Assembly: GCF_012913485.1 (NCBI RefSeq)
Contig: NZ_CP051774.1
Span: 2,294,001 to 2,358,000 of the forward strand
Reading direction: 5' to 3'
DNA length: 64,000 bases
DNA from: Luteolibacter luteus
Lineage (GTDB): Bacteria > Verrucomicrobiota > Verrucomicrobiia > Verrucomicrobiales > Akkermansiaceae
Below the pieces are notes generated by a model. The model was given only the letters and a program-made list of their open reading frames with translations. It did no database searches and was not told the origin of the DNA. This document shows, one piece after another, positions 35,794 to 44,321 of this stretch (within the stretch, counting starts at the first letter, position 1; every line of letters begins with the position of its first letter). The translations under genes were made by a program, and so were the position numbers.

Positions 35794-36399
35794 ATGAAGG
35801 CGATCATCCGGCAGGCCACGCCACAAGACGCGGAGGAGATCCAGGCGATCTACGAACCGGTCGTGCAGGATAGCGTCATCTCCTTCGAAATCGATCCGCC
35901 TTCGGCGCAAGAGATCCGGAAGCGCATGGCCGCCATTCAGCAACGATTCCCTTGGCTGGTCTGCGAGATCGACGGGAAAGTTGCTGGCTACGTCTATGCC
36001 TCTCCCCACCATGAACGCGCCGCCTACCGGTGGTCCTCGAATGTCTCCGTCTATATTCACCAAGACTATCACCGCCGCGGCATCGGCCGCGCACTCTACA
36101 CCTCGCTGTTCGCTTTGCTAAAGCTTCAAGGTTTCTACAATCTCTATGCGGGCGTCACCCTACCGAACGAAGGCAGCGTCGGCCTCCACGAATCGATGGG
36201 CTTCGAGCCCGTCGGCACCTACCGGAACGTCGGCCACAAGTTCGGAGCCTGGCATGATGTGGGGTGGTGGGCCCTCACGCTTCGACCACACGATGCCCAG
36301 CCCGCTGCTCCTTTCCCGGCACCGTCGCTCCAAGGCAGCATGGAATGGCAAGCCGCCATCGACGAAGGAAGGGCACACCTCGCCCCCGCGGGGCTATAG
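35794..36399 (+). CDS. GNAT N-acetyltransferase, phosphinothricin-acetyltransferase-like
   Basis: 201 aa. Signatures: KAIIRQATPQDAEEIQAIYEPVVQDSVISFEIDPPS, then VAGYVYASPHHERAAYRWSSNVSVYI, the acetyl-CoA loop YHRRGIGRALYTSL, and the C-terminal HESMGFEPVGTYRNVGHKFGAWHDVGWW, which is typical of Pat/YwnH-like enzymes acting on methionine sulfone/sulfoximine or phosphinothricin. ATG 35794 chosen (an earlier ATG at 35770 adds 8 residues). Convergent overlap of 6 bases with the next minus-strand gene. The true substrate is probably a metabolite, not a herbicide. Confidence 0.85.
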   Translation: MKAIIRQATPQDAEEIQAIYEPVVQDSVISFEIDPPSAQEIRKRMAAIQQRFPWLVCEIDGKVAGYVYASPHHERAAYRWSSNVSVYIHQDYHRRGIGRALYTSLFALLKLQGFYNLYAGVTLPNEGSVGLHESMGFEPVGTYRNVGHKFGAWHDVGWWALTLRPHDAQPAAPFPAPSLQGSMEWQAAIDEGRAHLAPAGL

Positions 36400-36972
36400 T
36401 CCACTCGCGGACCTGACGCTATCCTCCTGCCTCAATCGATCGAAGTAGCGTCGATAGCAGCGGATGTAATTTGTATCGATCTGGCAGCAGGTAATCCGAT
36501 CCATCACTACCCAAGGCAACGGCTCCTCAACGACGCCGGTACTTGTGAAATGGCGGATCTCTACGGCATCGGCATCCATGCCGGCGACCGAACCGATCCA
36601 GAAACCCGGATCGTCTTCCGATTCTTCCGCAAGAATAATGATCTCGTCGTCCTCGCGCGTCTGCAGGAAGGATTCAAAGGAGGCGATCGGAACCCTGAAA
36701 CCAAATTCAATCTGATCAAAGACACCCTCGACTTCGAGCAGCTCTTTCTGAAAGCGATCCGCGGGATCACACCTGACCTCGGAAAGATCGCAGCGCCTCA
36801 AGATCTTGTACCCGTCCAGACGAAAGTCGTAGACGTATTGGATGAGGACAAGGCTTTCAGAACAATCGAGCACGACCCCTTGCATCCCGTTTCTATCGAC
36901 GCTTTCCCTTCGGATGCTTACGAGGTCGCGATTCTTGATATGGGCTCGCAAGAGCCTTGTGGAGATAGCCAT
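36394..36972 (-). CDS. Hypothetical protein
   Basis: 192 aa from ATG 36972 (MAISTRLLRAHIKNRDLVSIRRE). Not recognized. It is mixed alpha/beta by appearance, with many acidic residues (TREDDEIIILAEESEDDPGFWIGSVAG) and repeated short hydrophobic strands (GVVLDCSESLVLIQYVYDFRLDGYKIL), which could form a beta-barrel or SH3-like fold, and 'GYKILR' is reminiscent of Hfq/Sm-like or WYL-adjacent domains (weak). The upstream open frame to 37200 is low-complexity and overlaps xdh, so it was not used. Slightly AT-richer than neighbours. Confidence 0.7.
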   Translation of the reverse strand: MAISTRLLRAHIKNRDLVSIRRESVDRNGMQGVVLDCSESLVLIQYVYDFRLDGYKILRRCDLSEVRCDPADRFQKELLEVEGVFDQIEFGFRVPIASFESFLQTREDDEIIILAEESEDDPGFWIGSVAGMDADAVEIRHFTSTGVVEEPLPWVVMDRITCCQIDTNYIRCYRRYFDRLRQEDSVRSASGL

Positions 36973-37139
36973 GGATGGGATTTTGAAAGTTAACGCTGAA
37001 ACTACCCCTTCGTCGACACCGACTCTTTCTCCACCGCTCATGCAACCTCTTCCACGGAGAGATCGACCTCCTTCTCCACCTCCCCTAGGTCGGACTTTCT
37101 GATGCTGAGACAAATTTCCACGAACCGCGCCTTGGACAC

Positions 37140-40100
37140 CTACCTCTCCCGAAGATCCGCAATTGAGCGTAGGGACAACTTCACTGCCTCCCCAGTGCAA
37201 GGGGACCCCAGATCAAAATCCCCTTTCCGTCCGAAGGCCGACACCGCATCACGCATCGCCTCCCGCACCGAGATCGCCAGCATCAACGGCGGCTCTCCCA
37301 CCGCCTTGCTGCCATGAATCGTGCGCTCTTGGCTCGCATTCTTGAGCAGCGAGACACGGAAATCCTCCGGCACATCGCTGACCGTGGGAATGGCATAAGA
37401 GCTCGCGCTATGGGAAAGCAGCACGCCCTTCTCATTCCACTTCAGTTCTTCTCGCGTAAGCCAGCCCATCCCTTGCACGAAGCCACCCTCGATCTGTCCG
37501 CGATCCACCGCGGCATTCAGGGAGTCACCCACATCATGCAGGATATCCACCCGCTTGACCTTGTTCATGCCGGTGAAGCCATCGATCTCCACCTCGCTCA
37601 CCGCCGCACCACAGGCATAATAGTGGAAAGGCTTCCCCTTCCCTACCTTCCAATCCCACTTCAAATCGGGCGTGGCATAGAAGCCGGCCGCCGAAAGCTG
37701 GACACGCCTTTGATACGCAAGCATCGCCAAGTCCGCGAAGCCGATGGAACCGCCAGAACCCTGCGCTGATCCCTCGGAGAAGCGGATCTCTTCCGGCCCA
37801 CAACCGATCTTCTCCGCGGCAAGCGGTGCCAAGCGTTCGCGGATCTGCCGGCAAGCATCCGCCACCGCCATCCCATTGAGATCGGATCCCGAACTCGCCG
37901 CCGTGGCAGAGGTGTTCGGAACCTTGTCGGTCCGCGTGTGCATCAGACGGATACTCGCCGCAGGGAGACCGAGCTCGCGCATCGCGATGCCCAGGATCTT
38001 CGTATGCAGGCCCTGCCCCATCTCGGTGCCGCCATGGTTCACCTGCACCGAGCCATCTGCATAGACCAGAACGAGAGCACCCGCCTGGTTGTAGTGAGTC
38101 AGCGTAAAGCTGATGCCAAACTTCACCGGCGTGATCGCAAGGCCTCGCTTGCGATGCGGGTGAGCTTCATTCCAGGCATCTACCTCCCTCCTTCGCACGG
38201 CAAACTCTGAAGTCTCCAGTAGCTCATCCCAGATCCGGCAGATCCGATTGTCACCGATCTCCGCCCCGTAGTGGGTCGTATTCGCCTCGCCCCTACCATG
38301 ATAGAGATTCTTCCGTCGCACTTCCTCAGGAGGCATTCCCAGCCTCAAGGCAATGCGTCCCACGATCTCCTCGATGACCAGCATGCCTTGCGGCCCGCCA
38401 AACCCTCGGAAGGCGGTATTCGAAGCGATATTCGTCTTCGCGACCCGGCCCTCGAAATGAACGTTGGGGATGTAGTAGGCGTTATCGAGATGGAACAAGG
38501 CCCGATCCGTCACTGGCAGTGAGAGATCGAGTGACCATCCGCCATCGGAGAAGAGTCTTACCTCCGCGGCCTGAAGCATGCCGTCCTCACCATAGCCCAC
38601 CCGGTACTTCGCCAGGAAAGGATGACGTTTGCCCGTTGAGACCATGTCTTCGTCCCGATCCAGCTGCCAGCGGACCGTCCTGCCCGTCTTCAGCGCCGCT
38701 ACGGCACACAGCGCGGCAATCGCATTCCCCTGGGTCTCCTTTCCTCCGAATCCCCCGCCCATCCGTGGAGACTCGACCACCACCTGATGACGATGCATGC
38801 CCAGTGCCTCCGCAATAATCGTCTGGATCTCGGAAGGATGCTGCGTGGAACTGGAAACATACATGCCTCCTTCCCCGTCCGCCTCCGCCCAGGCAGCATG
38901 TGTCTCTAGATAAAAGTGCTCCTGCCCGCCAAAGGAAAACTCGCCTTCCAGAACCTGTGGCGACCTCGCCAAGGACTCTCCCACGTCGCCGCGCGACAGC
39001 ACATGCGGGTCCGTGTGAAAGGAGTCCGCTTCAATGGCCGCCTTTACCCCGAGGATCGGCGGAAGCTCTTCAATCTCGATCTCCACCTTTGCCGCCGCGA
39101 TCCGGCAAGCCTCCAGGGACTTGCCAACCACCAAAGCCAGCGCCTGGCCGTGAAAGAGGATCTCATGCTCCGCCAGCAGCGGCTCATCATGCCGCGAGGG
39201 ACCGCTGTTGTTCGCTCCGGGAATATCCCCGGCCAGCAGGACCGCCACGACACCCGGCGATTTCCTCACTGCGGAAACATCCAGCTTCCGCAAGCTCCCG
39301 CGCGCCACCGTCGAACGGATGGCCCACACCTCCAGCATCGGTCGGCCCAGCGCGGTGTCATGCACATAGCGCGCTGAACCAGTCACATGTCCACGCGCGC
39401 TCTCATGCACCATCCCGCCGCCACCATCAAAATGTGCAGCCGGCACTCGAGTCTCCGTTACTTCATCCGCAACGAATTTCTCAAACAACCCGCGTATCAC
39501 CGCGCACCGGTAGTCCGCACTTCCTCGCACATCGCTCAGTGGCGTGAACGACCTCTCCAAAAAATCCAGCACCGCCTCGTCTATCAGCAGCGGCCTGCCG
39601 ATCAGCGCCTCCTCCACTGCCATCGCCCGCATCGGCCTCTCCGCCACGCCACCAAAGGCCAGCCGGGCCTCCTTGACGATCCCAGTCTCGTCCTGCACCA
39701 CGCGGAATCCCGCCGCGACGATCGAGATATCCATCTCACAACGCTTCGAGACCTTGTAGAAGGCAACCCTACCTTTGGGACTCCTCGGAATCCGGATCGC
39801 ACGGATCAATTCCTCCGCCCTCAGCACGGTCTTCCTGTAGCCCGTGAAAAACTCCGCGATCGGCACCTCGCGCTCGCCATCCGCGGAAACGAGCACCATC
39901 ACCGCATCCAGCGCTAGCAGGATCGGCGCGCTATCCCCGATCGGCGATGCCGTGGCCAAGTTCCCGCCCAGCGTCGCACGATGCCGGATCTGCCGGGAGC
40001 CAAACCAACGAAACATTTCATCCAGCGCTGGATACTCTCCGCCGAGGGCATCCTGGATATCCGTCAGCCGCGCCGCGCCGCCGATCTCCCAAGCATCTTC

Positions 40101-40835
40101 ATACCGCCGGATCACCGCCAACTCCCGCACTCCATCCAGCGCGATCATCACGGTGGGTCGAGCATGACGCTTGTTTACCAGCACCGCGACCTCCGTAGCA
40201 CCCGCCACAAAAACCGCATCCGGATGCTGCTTCTTGAAAGCGAGTGCATCGGCAATCCGCGCCGGCCTCAGAAAAACTCCACCGTCCACATGGCTGCTCG
40301 CCGCAGGCGCAGGAATCTCACCCGCCTTCATCCAGTCATCCCACTCATCGCGCGTCTCGTGTTTCTCGAGCGAACGCTTCATCGCCTCATGAATCGGACG
40401 ATACCCTGTGCATCGGCACAGGTTCCCGCAAAGCCGGTCAGCGATCGCCGCATCACCCGGAGCCTCCGGTGCGTGCCACGCTTCCGTCATCGAGGCAATA
40501 AAGCCCGGCGTGCAATAACCACACTGCGACCCATGGCATGAAATCATCGCCTCCTGTACCGGATGCAAGTTCTCACCCTTTGCGATTCCCTCCACCGTCC
40601 GGATCTCGCGGCCCGCAAACACATGCACGAAAGCCAGGCACGAGTTCACCGCACGCAGCTTCCCATCCGGCTCCACCAGCAACACCGAGCAGGCCCCGCA
40701 GTCCCCCTCATTGCAACCGCACTTCGTTCCCGTGCGACCGCTTCGTCTCAGAAAATCCAGCACCGTCTCGTGCAGCGGCACCGCGCTCACATCGAGTGCC
40801 TCGCCATTCACGCGCAGGATCGCAGGACTCGTCAT
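37140..40835 (-). CDS. Xanthine dehydrogenase, single fused polypeptide
   Basis: 1231 aa with all three xanthine dehydrogenase parts in one chain, in the order of eukaryotic enzymes. N-terminal 2Fe-2S domain: GTKCGCNEGDCGACSV, then GSQCGYCTPGF and LCGNLCRCTGYRP. FAD domain about 190-480: FVAGATEVAVLVNK, SRQIRHRATLGGNLATASPIGDSAP, FFTGYRKTVL. Molybdenum domain: GGGFGGKETQ, SNTAFRGFGGPQGM (substrate Arg), GGTEMGQGLHTK and the catalytic Glu in GSKAVGEPPL. It oxidizes hypoxanthine and xanthine to urate. The ATG overlaps the stop of the upstream hydrolase by four bases (ATGA). Most bacteria split this into xdhA and xdhB. Confidence 0.95.
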   Translation of the reverse strand: MTSPAILRVNGEALDVSAVPLHETVLDFLRRSGRTGTKCGCNEGDCGACSVLLVEPDGKLRAVNSCLAFVHVFAGREIRTVEGIAKGENLHPVQEAMISCHGSQCGYCTPGFIASMTEAWHAPEAPGDAAIADRLCGNLCRCTGYRPIHEAMKRSLEKHETRDEWDDWMKAGEIPAPAASSHVDGGVFLRPARIADALAFKKQHPDAVFVAGATEVAVLVNKRHARPTVMIALDGVRELAVIRRYEDAWEIGGAARLTDIQDALGGEYPALDEMFRWFGSRQIRHRATLGGNLATASPIGDSAPILLALDAVMVLVSADGEREVPIAEFFTGYRKTVLRAEELIRAIRIPRSPKGRVAFYKVSKRCEMDISIVAAGFRVVQDETGIVKEARLAFGGVAERPMRAMAVEEALIGRPLLIDEAVLDFLERSFTPLSDVRGSADYRCAVIRGLFEKFVADEVTETRVPAAHFDGGGGMVHESARGHVTGSARYVHDTALGRPMLEVWAIRSTVARGSLRKLDVSAVRKSPGVVAVLLAGDIPGANNSGPSRHDEPLLAEHEILFHGQALALVVGKSLEACRIAAAKVEIEIEELPPILGVKAAIEADSFHTDPHVLSRGDVGESLARSPQVLEGEFSFGGQEHFYLETHAAWAEADGEGGMYVSSSTQHPSEIQTIIAEALGMHRHQVVVESPRMGGGFGGKETQGNAIAALCAVAALKTGRTVRWQLDRDEDMVSTGKRHPFLAKYRVGYGEDGMLQAAEVRLFSDGGWSLDLSLPVTDRALFHLDNAYYIPNVHFEGRVAKTNIASNTAFRGFGGPQGMLVIEEIVGRIALRLGMPPEEVRRKNLYHGRGEANTTHYGAEIGDNRICRIWDELLETSEFAVRRREVDAWNEAHPHRKRGLAITPVKFGISFTLTHYNQAGALVLVYADGSVQVNHGGTEMGQGLHTKILGIAMRELGLPAASIRLMHTRTDKVPNTSATAASSGSDLNGMAVADACRQIRERLAPLAAEKIGCGPEEIRFSEGSAQGSGGSIGFADLAMLAYQRRVQLSAAGFYATPDLKWDWKVGKGKPFHYYACGAAVSEVEIDGFTGMNKVKRVDILHDVGDSLNAAVDRGQIEGGFVQGMGWLTREELKWNEKGVLLSHSASSYAIPTVSDVPEDFRVSLLKNASQERTIHGSKAVGEPPLMLAISVREAMRDAVSAFGRKGDFDLGSPCTGEAVKLSLRSIADLRER

Positions 40836-42070
40836 TGCAGGCTCAATTCCTTCAAGCACTCCTTCAAAACCTCCACCCCCTTCGCAATCGCCTCCGGCGA
40901 GCTATATTCGTCCGGCCGATGGCTATAGCCCTTGAAGCACGGGATGAAGATCATCGCCGTCGGACAAACCCGCGCCATGAAAAGCGAATCATGATAAGCC
41001 CGGCTCACCATCCGGCTCGTGGAAAACCCGGCAGCCACTGCTTTCGCCTCCACCATTTTCACCAATCCCGGATCACAAAGCGCAGGCGGATCCTGATTGA
41101 GCACTTGCCACTCAATCTTCACGCCGCGACGCCTGCACAGCGCATGCGTTCCGTCACCGATCCGCGCCAGCGCACGATCCCGCGCCTCGCGATCGGTATC
41201 GCGGAAGTCCACCTCCAGCTTCACATCGCAGGGGATGCTATTGATCGCGCCGGGCCTCACTTCCACCACACCTACGGTACCTACCGTATCAGAACTGCCA
41301 CTCTCCAGCGCCGCCTTCTCCACCAGCAGCGCGATCTCCGCCGCCGCCATGAAAGCATCCTGACGCTCCCGCATCAGCACCGCACCCGCATGACCGCCCG
41401 CACCCTTCAGCAGGAGCCGGAAAGCCGATGGTGCCGCAATCTTCTCCACGATCCCGATATCGATCTGCTTCTCCTCAAGCATCGGGCCCTGCTCAATGTG
41501 CAGCTCCACGAACGCCCGATACGCGCCCGTCGAAAGCTTCACCGCACCCAAATTCCCGCGACATCCCGCAGCCTCCCGCAGCTCATCCAGCGAACGCCCC
41601 TCCGCATCGCGCAAGGCACCCGCCTCTTCCGGCGAAGTCGTCCCCGCCATCAAGCGGCTACCCAGACAACCGATCCCGAAACGCGTCGGCTCCTCCGAAG
41701 TGAACATGATCAGCTCGATCCCCCGCTTCGGCACGTGCCCCGCTTCCTTCAACTGACGCATCGCCTCCAGGCCACCCAGCACACCCACCACGCCGTCATA
41801 CTTCCCTGCATTCGGGATCGCATCCGTATGCGATCCGGTCGCAACTGCAGGCAGACAGGGCTCGCTGCCTTCCCAGCACACGAAAAGATTCCCCACCGGA
41901 TCCTTCCGCACGCGGAAGCCCGCGTCCTTCGCCCGCGCCGTCAACCACTCGCGGGCCCTCAAATCCTCCGCCGAGAAAAGCACCCGCGTCACCGCCGGCG
42001 CAGGATGCGCGGAGATCGCGGCAAGCTCCTCGATCTCACGATCGAGCCGGCTAAGGGAGACGGTGGACAT
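40832..42070 (-). CDS. M20-family ureidoglycolate amidohydrolase (probable)
   Basis: 412 aa from ATG 42070. Zinc M20/allantoate amidohydrolase family: SHTDAIPNAGKYDGVVGVLGGLEA (metal His and Asp), MFTSEEPTRFGIGCLGSRLMAG (Glu pair), FVELHIEQGPMLEE, GGHAGAVLMRERQDA, and RAYHDSLFMARVCPTAMIFIPC. The string SEEPTRFGI-CLGSRL is close to that of plant ureidoglycolate amidohydrolases. This supports ureidoglycolate to glyoxylate plus 2 NH3 and CO2. It overlaps the upstream gene by 20 bases and xdh by 4, in a coupled run. An exchange of role with the other M20 gene at 44322-45689 cannot be fully ruled out. Confidence 0.8.
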   Translation of the reverse strand: MSTVSLSRLDREIEELAAISAHPAPAVTRVLFSAEDLRAREWLTARAKDAGFRVRKDPVGNLFVCWEGSEPCLPAVATGSHTDAIPNAGKYDGVVGVLGGLEAMRQLKEAGHVPKRGIELIMFTSEEPTRFGIGCLGSRLMAGTTSPEEAGALRDAEGRSLDELREAAGCRGNLGAVKLSTGAYRAFVELHIEQGPMLEEKQIDIGIVEKIAAPSAFRLLLKGAGGHAGAVLMRERQDAFMAAAEIALLVEKAALESGSSDTVGTVGVVEVRPGAINSIPCDVKLEVDFRDTDREARDRALARIGDGTHALCRRRGVKIEWQVLNQDPPALCDPGLVKMVEAKAVAAGFSTSRMVSRAYHDSLFMARVCPTAMIFIPCFKGYSHRPDEYSSPEAIAKGVEVLKECLKELSLQ

Positions 42071-42791
42071 CCTTGTAGTAGAGATAGCTGGCAGGCTCGT
42101 CCCCCATTGCGACGAACCACTGCGGGCAATACGGCGCCATCCAGATCGCATCACCCTCCTTCACGGGAAAATACTGCTCGTCCAGCCGGTAAACGCCCTG
42201 CCCGGAAAGCATCAGCAGACCGTGTTCCATCACGTGCGTCTCCACAAAGGGCAGCGTCGCTCCGGGCTGATACGTGAAAATATTCATCGCCAGGTCATAG
42301 CGCGAATCGATCGGCAGCAGCGTCTGCAGCATCGCCTTCTCATTGCCGAGAAATGGCTCGGCCGGAATGTCCGCGATATGCCCGTGCACCGCCGGTGGCG
42401 CCTCGATGTTGTCCACCGGCTCGAACATCTTGCGAAAGATCGTCAGACGCGTGCCTTCCGTGCCATGCAGCGCCAGCACGTTCTCGGACGGCACGAAAAG
42501 GAAGCCACCATCCGCCAGCGTCACATCGCCATCATCCCACACTGCGCGCACATCTCCCGCCTCCACGTAGATCGCGTGCTCATGCTCATCTGCGGGAAAC
42601 CACGCCGTGCCACCTTCCGCCTCATAGACCACCAGCATCTGGCTCATCTCCGCCCCCATCGCCGGGGAAATCAGGACGTAAGCCGTCGCACCCTCCCAAC
42701 CGGGAAAGGCACTCGGCACGTGGCCGTCCGGAGTGATCAAGGCATGGCGGAGGGCGACGCGGGTGCGGGTATTGCCGAAAAGCGGAGTCAT
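42051..42791 (-). CDS. allE: (S)-ureidoglycine aminohydrolase
   Basis: 246 aa two-cupin enzyme that releases ammonia from (S)-ureidoglycine, giving (S)-ureidoglycolate. The family signature is clear: TRTRVALRHALITPDGHVPSAFPGWEGATAYVLISPAMGA at the start, FPADEHEHAIYVEAGDVRAVWDDGDVTLADGGFLFVPS in cupin 1 and FVETHVMEHGLLMLSGQGVYRLDEQYFPVKEGDAIWMAPYCPQWF in cupin 2 with manganese ligands (E-x-H...H) in pieces THVMEHG. The C-terminus ends SYLYYKDVHRLP as in bacterial and plant members. It overlaps allB by 4 bases. Confidence 0.94.
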   Translation of the reverse strand: MTPLFGNTRTRVALRHALITPDGHVPSAFPGWEGATAYVLISPAMGAEMSQMLVVYEAEGGTAWFPADEHEHAIYVEAGDVRAVWDDGDVTLADGGFLFVPSENVLALHGTEGTRLTIFRKMFEPVDNIEAPPAVHGHIADIPAEPFLGNEKAMLQTLLPIDSRYDLAMNIFTYQPGATLPFVETHVMEHGLLMLSGQGVYRLDEQYFPVKEGDAIWMAPYCPQWFVAMGDEPASYLYYKDVHRLP

Positions 42792-44116
42792 GTGTCGGGT
42801 GTCAAAAGCTGGCCGTGCGTCGCGGGGGATACCGGGTTCCCCCGGAGCCAGGTGGCCTCCACCCGCCACGCGCTGCGCATCCCCACATACGGGGAAATCG
42901 GATGACGGGCCAGCAGGTCTTTTTCCTCGATCACATGAGGGTCCAGCCTCAGCAGGCAAAAGTCCGCATCCAGCCCCGGAGCGATCGCACCCTTCCGCGA
43001 GGAAAGCCCGAAGCGGCCCGCCGGCTTCGCCGCACACATCAGCGCCAGCTGCTCCCAGTTTGTCACTCCCAGCGCCCGCTCCAGCAACAGCGGAAAACCA
43101 TGCTGGCACCCCGCAATCCCGCCCCACATCGAAAAAACATCATCGCCCTCCTTCAGCTCCGGCGGCGATGGCGAGTGATCGGACCCGATCGTATCGATAT
43201 CCCCCGCCACCAAGGCCCGCCACAAGCCATCCACGGACCCCGCTTCGCGCAGGGGCGGTGCGCACTTCGCCGCAGGGCCGATCCGGATCGCCGCCTCCGT
43301 GTCCAGCAGCAGGTAGTGGGGACAGGTCTCCGCCGTCACGTTGATCCCCGCCTTCTTTGCGGAGGAAACCAGCGCCACCCCTTGCGCCGTGCTGATGTGC
43401 ACGATGTGCAGCGCGCAGCCCGTGTCCTTCGCGCATTGGATCGCCATCTCGATCGCCGCGAGCTCCGCAGCCACCGGCCGCGATCTCAGCCAATCCGCCA
43501 TGCTCCCCGGGCTGGGCGGCGGATACACCTTCTGGTGCGCCGTGATCGCCGCAGGACTTTCCGCATGCACCGCCACCGGCAGGCCAAATTCCGCTGCCAC
43601 ATGCATGCCCATCCGCAGCGTGTGCTCACCCGCGGCCGCAAATTCATCCAGCCCGCTCGGACACATGAAGGCCTTGAAACCCACCACACCCGCCCGCGCC
43701 ATGTGCGGCAAATGCGGCAGCGATCCCGGCGTCAATCCGCCCCACAGCGCGAAGTCCAGCCGGCTATTCGCCTCACCCGCCCGCCGCTTCGCCTCAAACG
43801 CCACCACATCCAGCACCGGCGGCGTCGAGTTCAACGGCATATCGATGAATGTCGTCCCGCCTCCCGCAGCCAGCGCCGTCGATCCCGTCGCGAAGCCCTC
43901 CCACTCCGTCCGCCCCGGCTCGTTGAAGTGCACGTGCGCATCCACTAGCCCGGGAAACATCACCTTCCCGCTCACATCGATCTCCACCGCCGCGCTCCCC
44001 CTCAGGTCCGGCGCCATGTCCGCGAAGATCTCCCCGGAAATCCCCACATCCATCGTCTGCAGGCCGGTAGCCGTAACCACCGAAGCCCGGCGGAGGATCG
44101 TGTCGAAGTGGCTCAT
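42788..44116 (-). CDS. allB: Allantoinase
   Basis: 442 aa cyclic amidohydrolase that opens (S)-allantoin to allantoate. Metal motifs: VDAHVHFNEPGRTEWEG, GGGTTFIDMPLNSTPP, the carboxylated-Lys segment AGVVGFKAFMCPSG, ALHIVHISTAQG, TAETCPHYLLLD and DTIGSDHSPSP. They are all intact. ATG 44116 starts MSHFDTILRRASVV; the frame is open upstream but the added part reads His/Phe-rich and is unlikely. It is coupled to allE by a 4-base overlap. A 205-base gap with a repeat array separates it from allC. Confidence 0.95.
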   Translation of the reverse strand: MSHFDTILRRASVVTATGLQTMDVGISGEIFADMAPDLRGSAAVEIDVSGKVMFPGLVDAHVHFNEPGRTEWEGFATGSTALAAGGGTTFIDMPLNSTPPVLDVVAFEAKRRAGEANSRLDFALWGGLTPGSLPHLPHMARAGVVGFKAFMCPSGLDEFAAAGEHTLRMGMHVAAEFGLPVAVHAESPAAITAHQKVYPPPSPGSMADWLRSRPVAAELAAIEMAIQCAKDTGCALHIVHISTAQGVALVSSAKKAGINVTAETCPHYLLLDTEAAIRIGPAAKCAPPLREAGSVDGLWRALVAGDIDTIGSDHSPSPPELKEGDDVFSMWGGIAGCQHGFPLLLERALGVTNWEQLALMCAAKPAGRFGLSSRKGAIAPGLDADFCLLRLDPHVIEEKDLLARHPISPYVGMRSAWRVEATWLRGNPVSPATHGQLLTPDT

Positions 44117-44294
44117 GGGGAGGTAGAAAAAGACAAAGTGCCGGGTCATCCGGCATCGATGCCGACAATGGAAAATGTGACGCGGAAAGTGAAAGTGATA
44201 AATACCAGCCACCCCTCGGAAAGCAGCGATCCGGCCATCATTCGGTGCCCCCTAAAAATGCTGACCTCTCCCAGCTCCCCTTCTTTCGATAGTC

Positions 44295-44315
44295 ACTCGG
44301 CACTCTGCCTTTCCT
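44295..44315. repeat. 7-base repeat array 1 (allC-allB spacer)
   Basis: Units on the + strand: ACTCGGC, ACTCTGC, CTTTCCT, preceded by GATAGTC. The array abuts the 3' end of allC (stop at 44322). The pair ACTCGGC, ACTCTGC followed by CTTT recurs at 45114 and, with one change, at 45948. Part of the family described at 45934-46009. Confidence 0.7.
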
Positions 44316-44321
44316 CCCCGC

